Source: Martinezella tropici | Lineage (GTDB): Bacteria > Pseudomonadota > Alphaproteobacteria > Rhizobiales > Rhizobiaceae | Direction of reading: 5' to 3' | Assembly: GCF_003287875.1 (NCBI RefSeq) | Contig: NZ_QMKK01000042.1 | Location: 1-64,000 of the forward strand | Length of the DNA: 64,000 bases | Part shown: piece by piece, positions 27,239 to 36,766 of the stretch | How positions within the stretch are numbered: position 1 is the first letter of the stretch | Layout of the letters: every line of letters starts with the position of its first letter | Notes under the pieces: generated by a model | What the model was told of the DNA's origin: nothing | What the model saw: the letters and a program-made list of their open reading frames with translations, nothing else | Databases searched by the model: none | Program-made: the position numbers and the translations under genes

Positions 27239-28156
27239 CTAGACTGGTGTGCCGACGCCCAGTAGGGCTTCCTTCTCATTCACCGACAGGCTCGTCAGCC
27301 GATAGAGGATAAAGCCTGACTTTTCGGAATGGATGCTCGCCAGCGTCTCGCCGAAGACGGTTTTGATTTCGCCCAACAGTTCACCTGCTACCACCGGCTC
27401 TCCCAAATCCTTATTCGGGTACCAGAGGCCGGTGACCGATGCTGTCGGCACCCACATGGTCACGACGTCGAGACTCGTGGTTGGTGCCTCGCCGGGCAGC
27501 ATGCCAATATGCTGCATGACGCGGCGGATGCCATCAGTCATCTGTGTCACGGTCTCTTCGCCCCAAAGGCCGTTGCCGCTGACTTCAGGTAGGATGCTTG
27601 GGATGCCGAGCTTGTGAGACGCATCGACCGTGTAACCGGACCCACCGGCCGCAACGGCAACCTTGATGCCGAAGACGGCGGCAAGCGCTTGCGATTTCTT
27701 GCAGCCTGCCGGAAAGACCGTAAACGGTGCCAGCCCCTCGTCGAGATCGCCGCCGTGGCAGTCGATATAAGCATCTGCTTTCGGAAATACTTCAGTTACC
27801 AGCCAGTGTGCCAGTTGCTCGCTCGTCGTTCCGTCGGGCTTACCCGGAAACATGCGGTTCAGATTTTTGTCGTCCTGCGGCATGACATAGATCTTGCGAC
27901 GGCGGAAGGCCTCGACATTCAGAATTGGCAGCACGATGAGTGTGCCCTTGATCTCCTCCGGGCTCGTCTTCATCATTTGGACGGCTGCCTCAATGGAGCA
28001 AAATTCCGAACCGTGAACGCCGGCGGTCACGAGCAGGCATGGCCCCTCCTCCGCCCCCTCGATGATCGCGAAGGGGATTTCCAGCTCGTTGGTCGGACGG
28101 ACATGGCCGAATTCCGACCGCGGCTTTCCGGTACGTAGCGCAGGCAAGGATGTCAT
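27239..28156 (-). CDS. Succinylglutamate desuccinylase/aspartoacylase-family deacylase
   Basis: A 305-residue zinc hydrolase of the AstE/AspA branch of carboxypeptidase-like enzymes. The zinc motif HGSE is seen in GVHGSEFCSIEAA near residue 47, and a second block, DCHGGD near residue 132, supplies the later His. These enzymes remove N-acyl groups from amino acids or related small molecules. ATG 28156 has GGAGGA upstream; the longer frame runs into the M20 gene. It is the last gene of the operon begun by the GntR regulator. Confidence 0.85.
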   Translation of the reverse strand: MTSLPALRTGKPRSEFGHVRPTNELEIPFAIIEGAEEGPCLLVTAGVHGSEFCSIEAAVQMMKTSPEEIKGTLIVLPILNVEAFRRRKIYVMPQDDKNLNRMFPGKPDGTTSEQLAHWLVTEVFPKADAYIDCHGGDLDEGLAPFTVFPAGCKKSQALAAVFGIKVAVAAGGSGYTVDASHKLGIPSILPEVSGNGLWGEETVTQMTDGIRRVMQHIGMLPGEAPTTSLDVVTMWVPTASVTGLWYPNKDLGEPVVAGELLGEIKTVFGETLASIHSEKSGFILYRLTSLSVNEKEALLGVGTPV

Positions 28157-28209
28157 CGAAATATCCTCCGTCGAAACGCCATCGGCGCGCTTCTTCGTCT
28201 TGGTGTCGT

Positions 28210-29583
28210 TCAGGCTGAAGTAGCAAGCCGCCTCAGCAGCATCGTCCATGCCCGCATGCCCAGCTTGAAATTGCCAAGCCGGAGGAATTCGTTCGGCGCA
28301 TGGTAGTCCTCGTCCGCCGTCGAGAAGGAGAAGAAGATCGAGGGACTGCCGAGATAGTTGCGAAAGGCGCTTCCAATGGGGATCGTCGCGCCCATGGCGA
28401 CGCGCAAGGGTTTTGCGCCTAGCAATTCGCCAAGAACCTCTTCGGAAATCTTCAACGCCGGCAGGTCGGGATCGACGAATTCGGCCTCGCTGCCCGGCCC
28501 ATGGCGATGGATCTCGAGCTGGAAACCCTTCGGCAGATGCTCATGCAGATGGCGGCTAATGGCGGCGATCACTGCATCCGGCTTCTGCCCGGCAATGAGG
28601 CGGCAGGTGATCTTCGCGCTGGCCGTATTCGGAATGACCGTTTTGGTGCCCTTGCCTTGATAACCGCCCCAGATCCCGTTGAATTCCAGGGTCGGCTCCA
28701 GCCATTGGCGGATCAGCAGCTCGCGGCCGTTGTCGATCGGTTCACCGCCGGCAACCCCGATCTCCCGATAGTAGGCGGCGCTATCGAATTGCGATGCCTC
28801 GATTGCCGTGACAATCTTCGGATCGGGCGGTGTGGCTCCATCGAGAAAGCCCTCGACGCTAACGCGCCCATCCGGACCGTGCATGGTTGCGAGCAGGCCG
28901 GCAAGGGCTGCGATCGGGTTCGGCGCACTGCCACCGTGGCGGCCAGAATGCAGGTCCTTGGCGGCACCGGTGATGGCAATATCGAGAGCAGCCAATCCAC
29001 GGCTTGCCACCGTAATCGATGGCTTGTCAGGGCGCCACATGGCGCCATCGGCAGAAAGCACAAGATCGCAGCCGAGCTTATCGCGGTATTTTTCGAGCGT
29101 ATGCGCGAAATGCGGGCTGCCGGATTCCTCCTCGCCCTCGATCAACACTTTGAGATTGACCGGCAACCGACCTTCGACGCGCATGAAGGCCTCAGCAACG
29201 ATGATCGGGATTAGCAGCGGTCCCTTGTCGTCGGAGACGCCACGTGCATAGAGCCTGCCATCGCGTTCGTCCGGTTCGAAAGGCGGCGTCATCCACTTCT
29301 CAAGCGGATCCGGCGGCTGGACATCATAATGACCGTAGACGAGATAGGTCGGCAGGACCGGATCAGAGAGGATCTCGCCATAGACGGCCGGATGACCACC
29401 GCTATCAAGCATCTCGACGGCCGAGAAGCCTGCCTTGCGCAAGCGATCTCCCACGAATGCCGCAGCCTGTCGCATACCCTCCGCAAAGGCGGGATCGGTG
29501 CTGACGCTCGGAATGCGGCAGAAAGCCTTGAGATCGTCGAGAGCGGCTGGATAGTTGTCTTCCAGATAGGTCTCGACGCTCAT
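28210..29583 (-). CDS. M20-family metallopeptidase/dipeptidase
   Basis: A 457-residue cocatalytic metallopeptidase. Metal sites are visible: His85 and Asp87 (YGHYDVQPPD), Asp119 in DDKGP, and the catalytic Glu pair in EGEEESGS near 154. The length fits the long branch (CNDP/PepV-like) with a lid domain. The ATG at 29583 overlaps the SDR stop (ATGA). With the neighbouring deacylase it suggests hydrolysis of an N-acylated or dipeptide-like compound. Confidence 0.9.
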   Translation of the reverse strand: MSVETYLEDNYPAALDDLKAFCRIPSVSTDPAFAEGMRQAAAFVGDRLRKAGFSAVEMLDSGGHPAVYGEILSDPVLPTYLVYGHYDVQPPDPLEKWMTPPFEPDERDGRLYARGVSDDKGPLLIPIIVAEAFMRVEGRLPVNLKVLIEGEEESGSPHFAHTLEKYRDKLGCDLVLSADGAMWRPDKPSITVASRGLAALDIAITGAAKDLHSGRHGGSAPNPIAALAGLLATMHGPDGRVSVEGFLDGATPPDPKIVTAIEASQFDSAAYYREIGVAGGEPIDNGRELLIRQWLEPTLEFNGIWGGYQGKGTKTVIPNTASAKITCRLIAGQKPDAVIAAISRHLHEHLPKGFQLEIHRHGPGSEAEFVDPDLPALKISEEVLGELLGAKPLRVAMGATIPIGSAFRNYLGSPSIFFSFSTADEDYHAPNEFLRLGNFKLGMRAWTMLLRRLATSA

Positions 29584-30326
29584 TTGCCGCCGTCCACGCT
29601 GATGACCTGACCGGATATCCACCCGGCATAGTCGGAAGCAAAAAACATCACCATCGCGGCGATATCTTCGGGCAGGCCGAGGCGCTTCAGCGCGATATTG
29701 TGCAGAAGCCGCGCCTGACCTTCTTCGCCCATCGCTTCCCACTGGCGTTCGGTCGTCGGGTTGGAGCGCACGAAGCCCGGCGCCACATTGTTGACGGTGA
29801 TGCCCCATGGCCCGAGCTCATGAGCAAGCTGGCGGGTGAGGCCGATCTGGCCTGCCTTGGCGCTGGCGTAGGCCTGGATGCCGGTCAGCGAAATGCCGAG
29901 GCCGGCGCCGCTCGAAATGTTGACAATCCGGCCCGTCTTGCGCCGTTTCATCGCGGGGGCCACTGCCTGCGCCATGAAGAAGGCGCCCGACAGATTGACA
30001 TCGAAGATCGTCTGCCAGTCGCTCTCGGAAATGTCCTCGATTGGCCGGCCCACCTGCCCGCGTACGCCGCCGGCATTGTTGACGAGGATATCGACCTCGC
30101 CGAAGGCCGGCACCAGCGCCTGTACGTCGGCGCGGTTACCGACGTCGAGCACATGCGCCGTCGCCTTCTCACCACAGAGTTTGACGGTTTCCGCCAGTCC
30201 GGCCGCATTCACATCGCAGACATGGACACGCGCATCGCGGCTTGCAAAACCTTGAGCGATCGTCCGGCCGAAACCATGAGCAGCCCCTGTGACGATCACC
30301 ACCTTTCCATCGAAGGAGATATTCAT
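29580..30326 (-). CDS. SDR-family oxidoreductase
   Basis: A 248-residue classical short-chain dehydrogenase: TGAAHGFG cofactor loop, NNAGG near residue 86, catalytic Ser in NISSGAG and YASAK, terminal SGQVISVDGGK. Four-base overlaps with both neighbours put it firmly in the operon. Substrate unknown; position suggests conversion of a hydroxy to a keto acid or the reverse. Confidence 0.88.
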   Translation of the reverse strand: MNISFDGKVVIVTGAAHGFGRTIAQGFASRDARVHVCDVNAAGLAETVKLCGEKATAHVLDVGNRADVQALVPAFGEVDILVNNAGGVRGQVGRPIEDISESDWQTIFDVNLSGAFFMAQAVAPAMKRRKTGRIVNISSGAGLGISLTGIQAYASAKAGQIGLTRQLAHELGPWGITVNNVAPGFVRSNPTTERQWEAMGEEGQARLLHNIALKRLGLPEDIAAMVMFFASDYAGWISGQVISVDGGK

Positions 30327-31339
30327 GCGACCCTCGCAAGCTCTTCGATATTGGCCATGGCAAGGGGCCGTTTGCCGTCCTCAATCTCATGGATCATGGA
30401 AATGACGCGCGCTGCGAGCGGTGTAGGAACCCGCAATTCCTGGCCGATCTCGACCACCGGCAACACTTGCGCATCGACTTCGGTCTTTCGCTTGCGCACC
30501 GCCAGGTCACGCCAGATGCCGGAGTGCGACTTGACGGATTTTCGGTTGTGGACCGACATATCGTCAAAGGACTTGTTGGTCTGCTCCGACGTCGCCAACG
30601 GACCGAAAGCCGAAGGGTCGAAGCCGTCAAAGGCTTCCGGCTTGATATTGTTGATTGCCGCTACCGTCGCGACTTCAAGTGCCAGCCTGCGCAGAACCGG
30701 CCTGGCGATCGGATTGTCGAGCACATCGGCAATGCTGTCATTCGTCAGCGCAGTGCCGAAGAGCAACGCGCCATAGATCAGCTTGCCCCAGAGAAAACCC
30801 CAGATGTTGTTGGTGATCAGGGCTTTCGGTTCGAACTGCTTCATCAGGTCGTAAATGTATTCGGTACGAGTGGTGAAGCGTCCGTCAAGCTCGCCGATGA
30901 CGACGGCACCGTGGCCGCTATATTGGACGACGCCGGGCTCGATATAATCCGCTCCGAAATTGACGAAGCAGCCGATGACCCTGTGCTCGCCGACGATTTG
31001 GGAGATGACGCGCTCGTTTAGACCGTTTTGCGCCGACACCACGTAGCCGTCCGAGGCAAGATGCTCGGCAAGCATATGCGCCGCGTCTTCGGTATGATGA
31101 GCCTTCACGCAGAGGAAGGTGCGCGCATATGTACCCTCCAGCTCCTCCGGCAGATAGGCCCTGGCCTGCACCACATCCTCGAAAATCGGGCCGACGATCG
31201 TCAGGCCCTTCTCGTTGATGGCATCGACGTGTTCCCTCACATTATCGACGAAGATCACCTCGTTGCCAGCGCGGATGAAGGCGGCACCCAACGTACCGCC
31301 GATCGCACCGGCGCCCCAGATCAGGATCGGGTCGCTCAT
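30323..31339 (-). CDS. 2-dehydropantoate 2-reductase-family protein
   Basis: A 338-residue PanE/ApbA-family reductase. The N-terminus has the NAD(P) fold WGAGAIGGTLG at residues 8-18 and the second domain contains GKLIYGALLFGTALTND, matching the KxxxN/A block of the family. True ketopantoate reductases are nearer 300 residues, and no pantothenate gene is nearby, so it is more likely a 2-keto or 2-hydroxy acid dehydrogenase of this catabolic cluster. It overlaps its upstream and downstream neighbours by four bases each. Confidence 0.85.
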   Translation of the reverse strand: MSDPILIWGAGAIGGTLGAAFIRAGNEVIFVDNVREHVDAINEKGLTIVGPIFEDVVQARAYLPEELEGTYARTFLCVKAHHTEDAAHMLAEHLASDGYVVSAQNGLNERVISQIVGEHRVIGCFVNFGADYIEPGVVQYSGHGAVVIGELDGRFTTRTEYIYDLMKQFEPKALITNNIWGFLWGKLIYGALLFGTALTNDSIADVLDNPIARPVLRRLALEVATVAAINNIKPEAFDGFDPSAFGPLATSEQTNKSFDDMSVHNRKSVKSHSGIWRDLAVRKRKTEVDAQVLPVVEIGQELRVPTPLAARVISMIHEIEDGKRPLAMANIEELARVA

Positions 31340-32037
31340 GCCCAGCCTCCTTCGAGAAGCGCACGGGTTTCCTCGACAGCCACATCCCAGATCGCCTGCA
31401 TCTCCTCATCCGGTCGCTCGTAATAGCCGCCGAAGTTGCCATCGCCGAGATACGCCTTGACGGCGTCCGGCGACATGACGCGCATACGGGCGAGATCGAT
31501 CATTGGCTTCCGCTGCGTCGGCTGCTTGATGCCCTGAAGACGGGTCCAGGGGAAGTTTTCCATCCATGACGCATGCGACGCGAGCGTGTCGATCTCCTGC
31601 ACCTTGGCGAAGGTCTTCGGCGCATTCCACCAGTTGTGGAACTTCACCGCCGTATCCGGATTATCGGCCATCCATTCGATCGCCATGCTTCCGGCCGGCT
31701 GATTGCCACCATGGCCGTTGACGACCAGTATACGGCGGAAGCCCTGCCGTCTAAGACCGTCGAGAATATCGCGAACCAGGCTGATGTAGGTTTCCTGGCG
31801 GATGCTGATCGTGCCGGGATAGGAGAGGAAATAGGGGGTAATCCCATAGGCCACGACCGGGAAGACCGGAATGCGGAGGGGGGCAGCAGCATCGGCCGCC
31901 ACTTTCTCCGACAGAATTGAATCAACCGAGAGCGACAGGCCGGCGTGCTGCTCGGTGCTGCCGAGCGGCAGGATCGCCCGGTCATCGGTTTTCAGATAGG
32001 CTTCGATCTGCTGCCAGTTTGCCTCAGATACTCTCAT
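31336..32037 (-). CDS. Creatininase-family amidohydrolase
   Basis: A 233-residue member of the creatininase/MftE family, which opens or cleaves small amide bonds. The core reads LPLGSTEQHAG (Glu29, His31) with Asp39, and NGHGGN with His109, the expected metal-binding pattern. The usual HAGExET block appears as HASWMENF, so the last metal-binding Glu region is altered. The ATG at 32037 lies 14 bases after the GntR stop, and the stop overlaps the PanE-like gene. Confidence 0.85.
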   Translation of the reverse strand: MRVSEANWQQIEAYLKTDDRAILPLGSTEQHAGLSLSVDSILSEKVAADAAAPLRIPVFPVVAYGITPYFLSYPGTISIRQETYISLVRDILDGLRRQGFRRILVVNGHGGNQPAGSMAIEWMADNPDTAVKFHNWWNAPKTFAKVQEIDTLASHASWMENFPWTRLQGIKQPTQRKPMIDLARMRVMSPDAVKAYLGDGNFGGYYERPDEEMQAIWDVAVEETRALLEGGWA

Positions 32038-32051
32038 CTCGTCTGCCTTTG

Positions 32052-33062
32052 CTAGACCTTTGCATCAATCTCGTTTTGCTTGGGATTTTCCTCGCCTCTG
32101 GGCGAGGCTCCGTCTGCCCGGATGATCGGCACGATCACCCGTTCGATATCGCCGGTGTCCGGCGCGTGGCGGTATTCGATTGCCTGAACTCCAGCAGGCA
32201 GGAGCTCCATCACGCGTTCCGCACCCGATGCGAAGATCACGACGGAAACATTGGCGAGCAATGGCTCCAGCGCCGGCGCCTCCAACGTGGTGGCGGTAAT
32301 TTCGCTGACATGCGGTGCAAAACGCTGCACACCGCTTTTCATGATCGGTAAAAAATCTGGAAAACGCGAGACAACGGCGATCGAGGCCAGTGAATCGAGA
32401 GAAGCAAGCGCCCTGCGCGTCTCCTCCGATGGCGTAAAGCTGATGGTCACCACCTTGGTATTCGGCACCAGAGTGGCGACCTCGCGATGGCGGTTGGCAA
32501 ATGTAATGGCAAGATCGGCGGAATTGGCGCGCGCCTTGGCTGCCGGATTGCGTTCGATCGCCGAAACAGTGAGCGGCTCGACCGTCACCTCGCGCCCGAG
32601 GCGAGCAGCAATGAAACGGGCATAGCTTGCCGTCGCATCCTGAAAGATGCCGATCATGACGATCCGCAGCCGCGGCCCGATACTGTCACGATAAAAGGCA
32701 CGAGCATTGACAAGCGATACCAGATCCGATGAGCGAATGCCGAGCCGTAGGCTTTCATCGATCAGGTGGTCGATCTGGCGGTGCAGCTCCGTGACATCGG
32801 CCCGTCCCGCAAGCCGCGCCTGATGGCTGTCGCTGACGAAAGTGCCGGAACCGGGACGCGTATCGATGAGGCCAGCAGCCTTCAGATCGGCATAGACCTG
32901 ACTGACCGTCATCGGCGCAACACCCACCTTATCGGCGAGCTCGCGGACGGAAGGAAGTGCCTCTCCCGGAGCCAGCTCACCGCAGGCGATACCATATTCA
33001 ATGAGGCCATGAAGCTGCGTGCGCAATGGCACAGGCAGATCCCGGTCGATGAAAAAATCCAT
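32052..33062 (-). CDS. GntR-family transcriptional regulator
   Basis: A 336-residue GntR protein: winged helix at residues 10-75 (ALPSVRELADKVGVAPMTVSQVYADLKAAG) followed by a large C-terminal domain that resembles a periplasmic-binding fold, not the common FadR or UTRA types. ATG 33062 was chosen because the HTH starts at the usual distance; the upstream in-frame start at 33134 would read through the operator region. It is the first gene of the minus operon and is divergent from the transporter genes, so it probably controls both from the shared intergenic region. Confidence 0.9.
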   Translation of the reverse strand: MDFFIDRDLPVPLRTQLHGLIEYGIACGELAPGEALPSVRELADKVGVAPMTVSQVYADLKAAGLIDTRPGSGTFVSDSHQARLAGRADVTELHRQIDHLIDESLRLGIRSSDLVSLVNARAFYRDSIGPRLRIVMIGIFQDATASYARFIAARLGREVTVEPLTVSAIERNPAAKARANSADLAITFANRHREVATLVPNTKVVTISFTPSEETRRALASLDSLASIAVVSRFPDFLPIMKSGVQRFAPHVSEITATTLEAPALEPLLANVSVVIFASGAERVMELLPAGVQAIEYRHAPDTGDIERVIVPIIRADGASPRGEENPKQNEIDAKV

Positions 33063-33083
33063 GAAACCCGTTCGGTACGATCT

Positions 33084-33101
33084 GTTATAGGACACTATAA
33101 C
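33084..33101. promoter_or_regulatory. GntR operator candidate
   Basis: GTTATAGGACACTATAAC: two perfect 7-base arms (GTTATAG/CTATAAC) with a 4-base spacer, 22 bases upstream of the GntR start. A further GTTATAG half-site lies at 33191-33197, close to the transporter promoter. This fits autoregulation plus control of the divergent operon. Confidence 0.6.
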
Positions 33102-33163
33102 GATTATTGTGAAATCGACGCGCTTGCAAGTCAAGCGCCTTGAACGTTGCGCGCAAAATTAGG

Positions 33164-33197
33164 TTGACAGGCCATTTTTCGCATGAAATCGTTATAG
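33164..33197 (+). promoter_or_regulatory. Promoter candidate for the peptide transporter operon
   Basis: TTGACA at 33164-33169 is a good -35 box, 66 bases before the binding-protein ATG. The -10 box is unclear (AAATCG/TTATAG region at 33187-33197). The GTTATAG half-site overlaps this area, which would allow repression by the GntR protein. The -10 assignment is weak. Confidence 0.35.
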
Positions 33198-33234
33198 CCA
33201 ACAAGAACAGTTAATTTTATAAAAGGGGAATGAT

Positions 33235-34812
33235 ATGAAAACGATCGCTCGTGCGGCCGTAGCCGCTGTAGTTTTATTCGGCACCAGTGTTTCAGCATTC
33301 GCCCTGGAGCGGGGCGGCACGCTGGTCTACGGCCGTTACGCCGACAGCCTTTTTCTGGATCCGGTCCTGAACGATGCCAATGTCGACATCTGGATCCTAT
33401 CCAACCTTTACGACACTCTGCTCCTGCCGACCGACGATGGCAAGGGCGTACAGCCGGGCCTCGCCAGTGACTATAAGCTCGCCGACGACGGCAAGAGTGT
33501 AACGCTCACTCTGCGGGACGGCATCAAGTTTTCCGATGGTTCACCGATCACCCCCGCCGACGTCGCCTGGTCTTTGAAGCGCGCTGCCAAGAAGGGCAAC
33601 GGCATCTGGGGCTTCATGATCGAGTCCATCGATGACGTGACCACCGAGGGCGACAAAACCGTCACCATCAAACTCAAGCACCCGGACCCCGCCATCCTCG
33701 CCGCGCTGACGGTGTTCAACACCGGCATCATGCCGGAAAAGGCCTTTGAGGCTTCGCCAGGTGCTACCGATCAAGAAAAAGCCAAGGCCTTCGGCGAGCA
33801 TCCGATCGGTTCCGGTCCTTTCGTGCTGAAATCGTGGAATCGCGGCTCCAGCATGAAACTGGCGCGCAACGAATATTATTGGGGCAAGGGCGAGGACGGC
33901 AAACCGTTACCCTATCTTGACGGCATCGACTTCGAGCTGATCCCCGACGATGCGACCCGTATCCTCAAACTCACTTCCGGTGAGATCGATGGGGCCGAGT
34001 TCATTCCCTATGCCCGCGTTGACGAACTGAAGTCGGCGGACAATCTCAATATGGAACTTTACCCTTCGACCCGCGTCGAATACATCACGCTAAACGTGCG
34101 CCCGCAGCTCGGCGGCAAGGACAATCCTCTGTCCAACGCCAAAGTTCGTCAGGCGATGAATTATGCCGTCAATAAGGATGCGATCATCCAGATTGTCACC
34201 CATGGCGTCGGCACGCCGCAGACCTCCTATATGTCGACGGCGACGCCGCTGCATGTCGGGGACAAGCCGCTTTATCCCTACGACCTTGAAAAGGCGAAGA
34301 GCCTGATGAAGGAGGCCGGCTTCGAAAAGGGGTTCTCGACCAGTATCCTGGTCCTCGCGGGCAATCAGGATGAAATCGGTATCTCCACTGCCCTGCAGCA
34401 GATGTGGGCGCAGATCGGCATCAAGCTGGAACTGCAGCAGGTCGATAACCCGACCCGCACCCAGCAATATCGCGACGGTACTTTCGTGATGCGCAATGCC
34501 GCCTGGACGGACGACATCGCCGATCCGAACGAAATCACCTCCTACTTCGTCTATTCCAAGACGATCGACGCCCTACACACTGGCTGGAAGAGCGACGAGG
34601 CCGACAAGCTCTTCGAAGACTCCCAGAAGGAGATGGATCCGAAAAAGCGCGCCGAGCAGTATGCGAAGATGCAGGCCATCTACAACACCGAGGGACCGAC
34701 CGTGCCTCTTTATGAGACGCCCTACCCGGTTGCGCTCAGCAAGAAGGTTCACGGCTTCCTTCAGATCCCGCTTGGCAACAACATCTTCGCCAAGACCTGG
34801 AAAGACAAGTAA
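33235..34812 (+). CDS. Dipeptide/oligopeptide-type ABC binding protein
   Basis: A 525-residue SBP_bac_5 protein. A Sec signal (MKTIARAAVAAVVLFGTSVSAFA) is followed by the mature start LERGGTLVYGRYADS. Family landmarks: SDGSPITPADVAWSLKRA near residue 101, and KVRQAMNYAVNKDAI near residue 303. It differs from the Tat-exported binding protein at 24123. An attenuator-like hairpin follows the stop, then the permease genes. Confidence 0.93.
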   Translation: MKTIARAAVAAVVLFGTSVSAFALERGGTLVYGRYADSLFLDPVLNDANVDIWILSNLYDTLLLPTDDGKGVQPGLASDYKLADDGKSVTLTLRDGIKFSDGSPITPADVAWSLKRAAKKGNGIWGFMIESIDDVTTEGDKTVTIKLKHPDPAILAALTVFNTGIMPEKAFEASPGATDQEKAKAFGEHPIGSGPFVLKSWNRGSSMKLARNEYYWGKGEDGKPLPYLDGIDFELIPDDATRILKLTSGEIDGAEFIPYARVDELKSADNLNMELYPSTRVEYITLNVRPQLGGKDNPLSNAKVRQAMNYAVNKDAIIQIVTHGVGTPQTSYMSTATPLHVGDKPLYPYDLEKAKSLMKEAGFEKGFSTSILVLAGNQDEIGISTALQQMWAQIGIKLELQQVDNPTRTQQYRDGTFVMRNAAWTDDIADPNEITSYFVYSKTIDALHTGWKSDEADKLFEDSQKEMDPKKRAEQYAKMQAIYNTEGPTVPLYETPYPVALSKKVHGFLQIPLGNNIFAKTWKDK

Positions 34813-34845
34813 TCCCGAACGAGCCTGCTGCGCGGGCCTTCCACG

Positions 34846-34863
34846 AGGCCTGCGGCCTTTTTT
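34846..34863 (+). terminator. Intercistronic terminator/attenuator
   Basis: AGGCC-TGC-GGCCT with six T's (34858-34863) at its foot. An alternative longer pairing joins GCGGGCC to GGCCTGC upstream. It stands 34 bases after the binding-protein stop and 120 bases before the permease, so it probably lowers permease expression relative to the binding protein. Confidence 0.6.
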
Positions 34864-34867
34864 CGAT

Positions 34868-34966
34868 TGCGGTATCGGCCCGAAAATCGAGACCAATTTT
34901 CGGAAAGCTAATGCGTAGTTTCAAAGAGTTAGTGTGTCCGAATGGACACCCGGCGTTCTAAAGGGA
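34868..34966. repeat. RIME-like intergenic repeat
   Basis: The gap contains CCGAAAAT...ATTTTCGG (34880-34903, 8-base stem) followed by ATGCGTAGTTTCAAAGAG and GTGTCC...GGACAC (about 34934-34948). This order resembles the palindromic RIME family scattered between genes in Rhizobium genomes. Identification is from memory of the family, not from a search. A short RNA hairpin function cannot be excluded. Confidence 0.45.
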
Positions 34967-34982
34967 AGACCGGGAGCGACTA

Positions 34983-35921
34983 TTGCCCCTTTTCAGTTTC
35001 ATAATTCGGCGCGTGCTTCAGATGATCCCGACGGTGATCTTCATTCTCATCGTCACATTCGTGCTCGTGCGCCTGCTGCCGGGTGACCCCGCCAGTGCCA
35101 TGCTCGGGGACCGAGCCATCGACGCGGATGTGGAGCGCATTAACAGGCAGCTCGGGCTCGACAAGCCCGTCCCGATACAGTTCCTTTATTACGTCGAGCG
35201 CATTCTGACCGGCGACCTTGGCAATTCCATCGGCTTGAAGGTTTCCGTCATGTCGCTGATCCTGCAACGGCTTCCAGTGACGCTGATGCTGACCATGATG
35301 TCGGCCCTGATCGCCCTCGTTCTTGCCGTGCCGCTTGCCTTCGTCGCCGCGCTGAAGCGCGAACGGCTTCCCGACAGCATCATTCGCGGGACATTTCAGG
35401 TCGGCCTGTCCATGCCGGTCTTCTATGTCGGCATCGTGCTTCTGACGGTATTTGCCGCTCAGCTGAAAATCTTCCCGGTCGGCGGCTACGGCGACACTTT
35501 CGGTGATCGGATCTATCATCTCTTCCTGCCGGCCCTGACCCTGGCATTGAGTTTTGCCGCAGTGCTCATGCGCAATCTGCGCTCCTCCATTATCGGTGTG
35601 ATGAATGCCGAATATGTCGATTTTGCCACGGCCAAGGGGCTGCGCTCGCGCGTCATCCTCATGCGCCATGTTTTACGCAATGCGCTAATTTCCACGGTGA
35701 CGCTGTTCGGCCTCCAGACGGGCACGCTGTTCGGCGGCGCCGTCATCACGGAAACGGTCTTTGCCGTTCCCGGCGCCGGCCGCCTGCTGATCGAGAGCAT
35801 CTACGGCCGCGATTATCCGGTCCTGCAGGGTCTGACCATCGCCCTTGCGATCCTCGTCTCACTGACCTTCCTCGTCACCGATATCGTGCAGGCCTGGCTC
35901 GATCCGAGGATTGCCCGATGA
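34983..35921 (+). CDS. Dipeptide-type ABC transporter permease (DppB type)
   Basis: A 312-residue membrane protein with [16 protein letters not shown] at the start, the [10 protein letters not shown] periplasmic motif near residue 38, and the coupling region [23 protein letters not shown]. It starts with TTG, preceded by GGGAGCG. Its stop overlaps the next permease by four bases, so the two are co-translated. It forms the channel with the DppC-type gene. Confidence 0.92.
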   Translation: MPLFSFIIRRVLQMIPTVIFILIVTFVLVRLLPGDPASAMLGDRAIDADVERINRQLGLDKPVPIQFLYYVERILTGDLGNSIGLKVSVMSLILQRLPVTLMLTMMSALIALVLAVPLAFVAALKRERLPDSIIRGTFQVGLSMPVFYVGIVLLTVFAAQLKIFPVGGYGDTFGDRIYHLFLPALTLALSFAAVLMRNLRSSIIGVMNAEYVDFATAKGLRSRVILMRHVLRNALISTVTLFGLQTGTLFGGAVITETVFAVPGAGRLLIESIYGRDYPVLQGLTIALAILVSLTFLVTDIVQAWLDPRIAR

Positions 35922-36766
35922 TAGGTATCGCAGCCAAGGCCGCTCGCTCCGCTTCGCGCTTGCGCAGGCCGCCCCGCTCCTTGATTTGGGGCGGCATCAT
36001 TCTCGGTCTCAGCCTGGTCATCGCTATCTGGCCTTCGCTGATTGCGCCCTATGATCCGACGACGTTCGATTATAATGCGCTTTTGAAACCTCCGAGCTGG
36101 GCGCATCCTTTCGGTACCGACAGTTTCGGCCGCGACGTGCTTTCGCGCGTCATTCACGCCTACACGATCGATATGCAGATCGCGATCTTCGCAACGATCG
36201 GCCCCTTCATCTTCGGCACGATTGTCGGTGCCTTCGTCGGCTATGCCGGCGGCATCTGGGAATCGATCTTCGGGCGCATCGTCGATGCGACGATTACCTT
36301 TCCGTTTCTGGTGCTCGTCATCGCCATCGTCTCGGTGCTCGGCCCCGGTCTCGGCAACATGTATGTCGCCGTCGGCGTCGTCGGCTGGGTCTTCTATGCG
36401 CGTCTCGTCGCATCCGAAATCAAGGTGCAAAAACGGCTCGATTATGCCGATGCGGGCAAGGTCATGGGCTATGCGCCGCTGCGCATCATCTTTCGCCACC
36501 TGCTGCCCAATGCGATCACCCCGGCGATCGTCTACTGGATGACCGACATGGCGCTCGCTATCTTGCTCGGCTCAAGCCTTGGTTATCTCGGTCTCGGCGC
36601 CCAGCCTCCGGCAGCCGAATGGGGTGTGCAGATCGCGGATGGCAAGAATTTCATGAATACGGCCTGGTGGATCTCCGTCTTTCCGGGCGTCGCGATCGTG
36701 CTGACCGGCCTTGGTTTCAGCCTGGCGGGTGATGGCGTCGCGGAACTGTTGAGGGTCAAACGATGA
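35918..36766 (+). CDS. Dipeptide-type ABC transporter permease (DppC type)
   Basis: A 282-residue membrane protein with GTDSFGRDVLSRVIHAY near residue 64 and the coupling loop EIKVQKRLDYADAGKVMGY near residue 167. Overlaps both the upstream permease and the downstream ATPase by four bases. It completes the membrane part of the second peptide importer. Confidence 0.92.
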   Translation: MIGIAAKAARSASRLRRPPRSLIWGGIILGLSLVIAIWPSLIAPYDPTTFDYNALLKPPSWAHPFGTDSFGRDVLSRVIHAYTIDMQIAIFATIGPFIFGTIVGAFVGYAGGIWESIFGRIVDATITFPFLVLVIAIVSVLGPGLGNMYVAVGVVGWVFYARLVASEIKVQKRLDYADAGKVMGYAPLRIIFRHLLPNAITPAIVYWMTDMALAILLGSSLGYLGLGAQPPAAEWGVQIADGKNFMNTAWWISVFPGVAIVLTGLGFSLAGDGVAELLRVKR

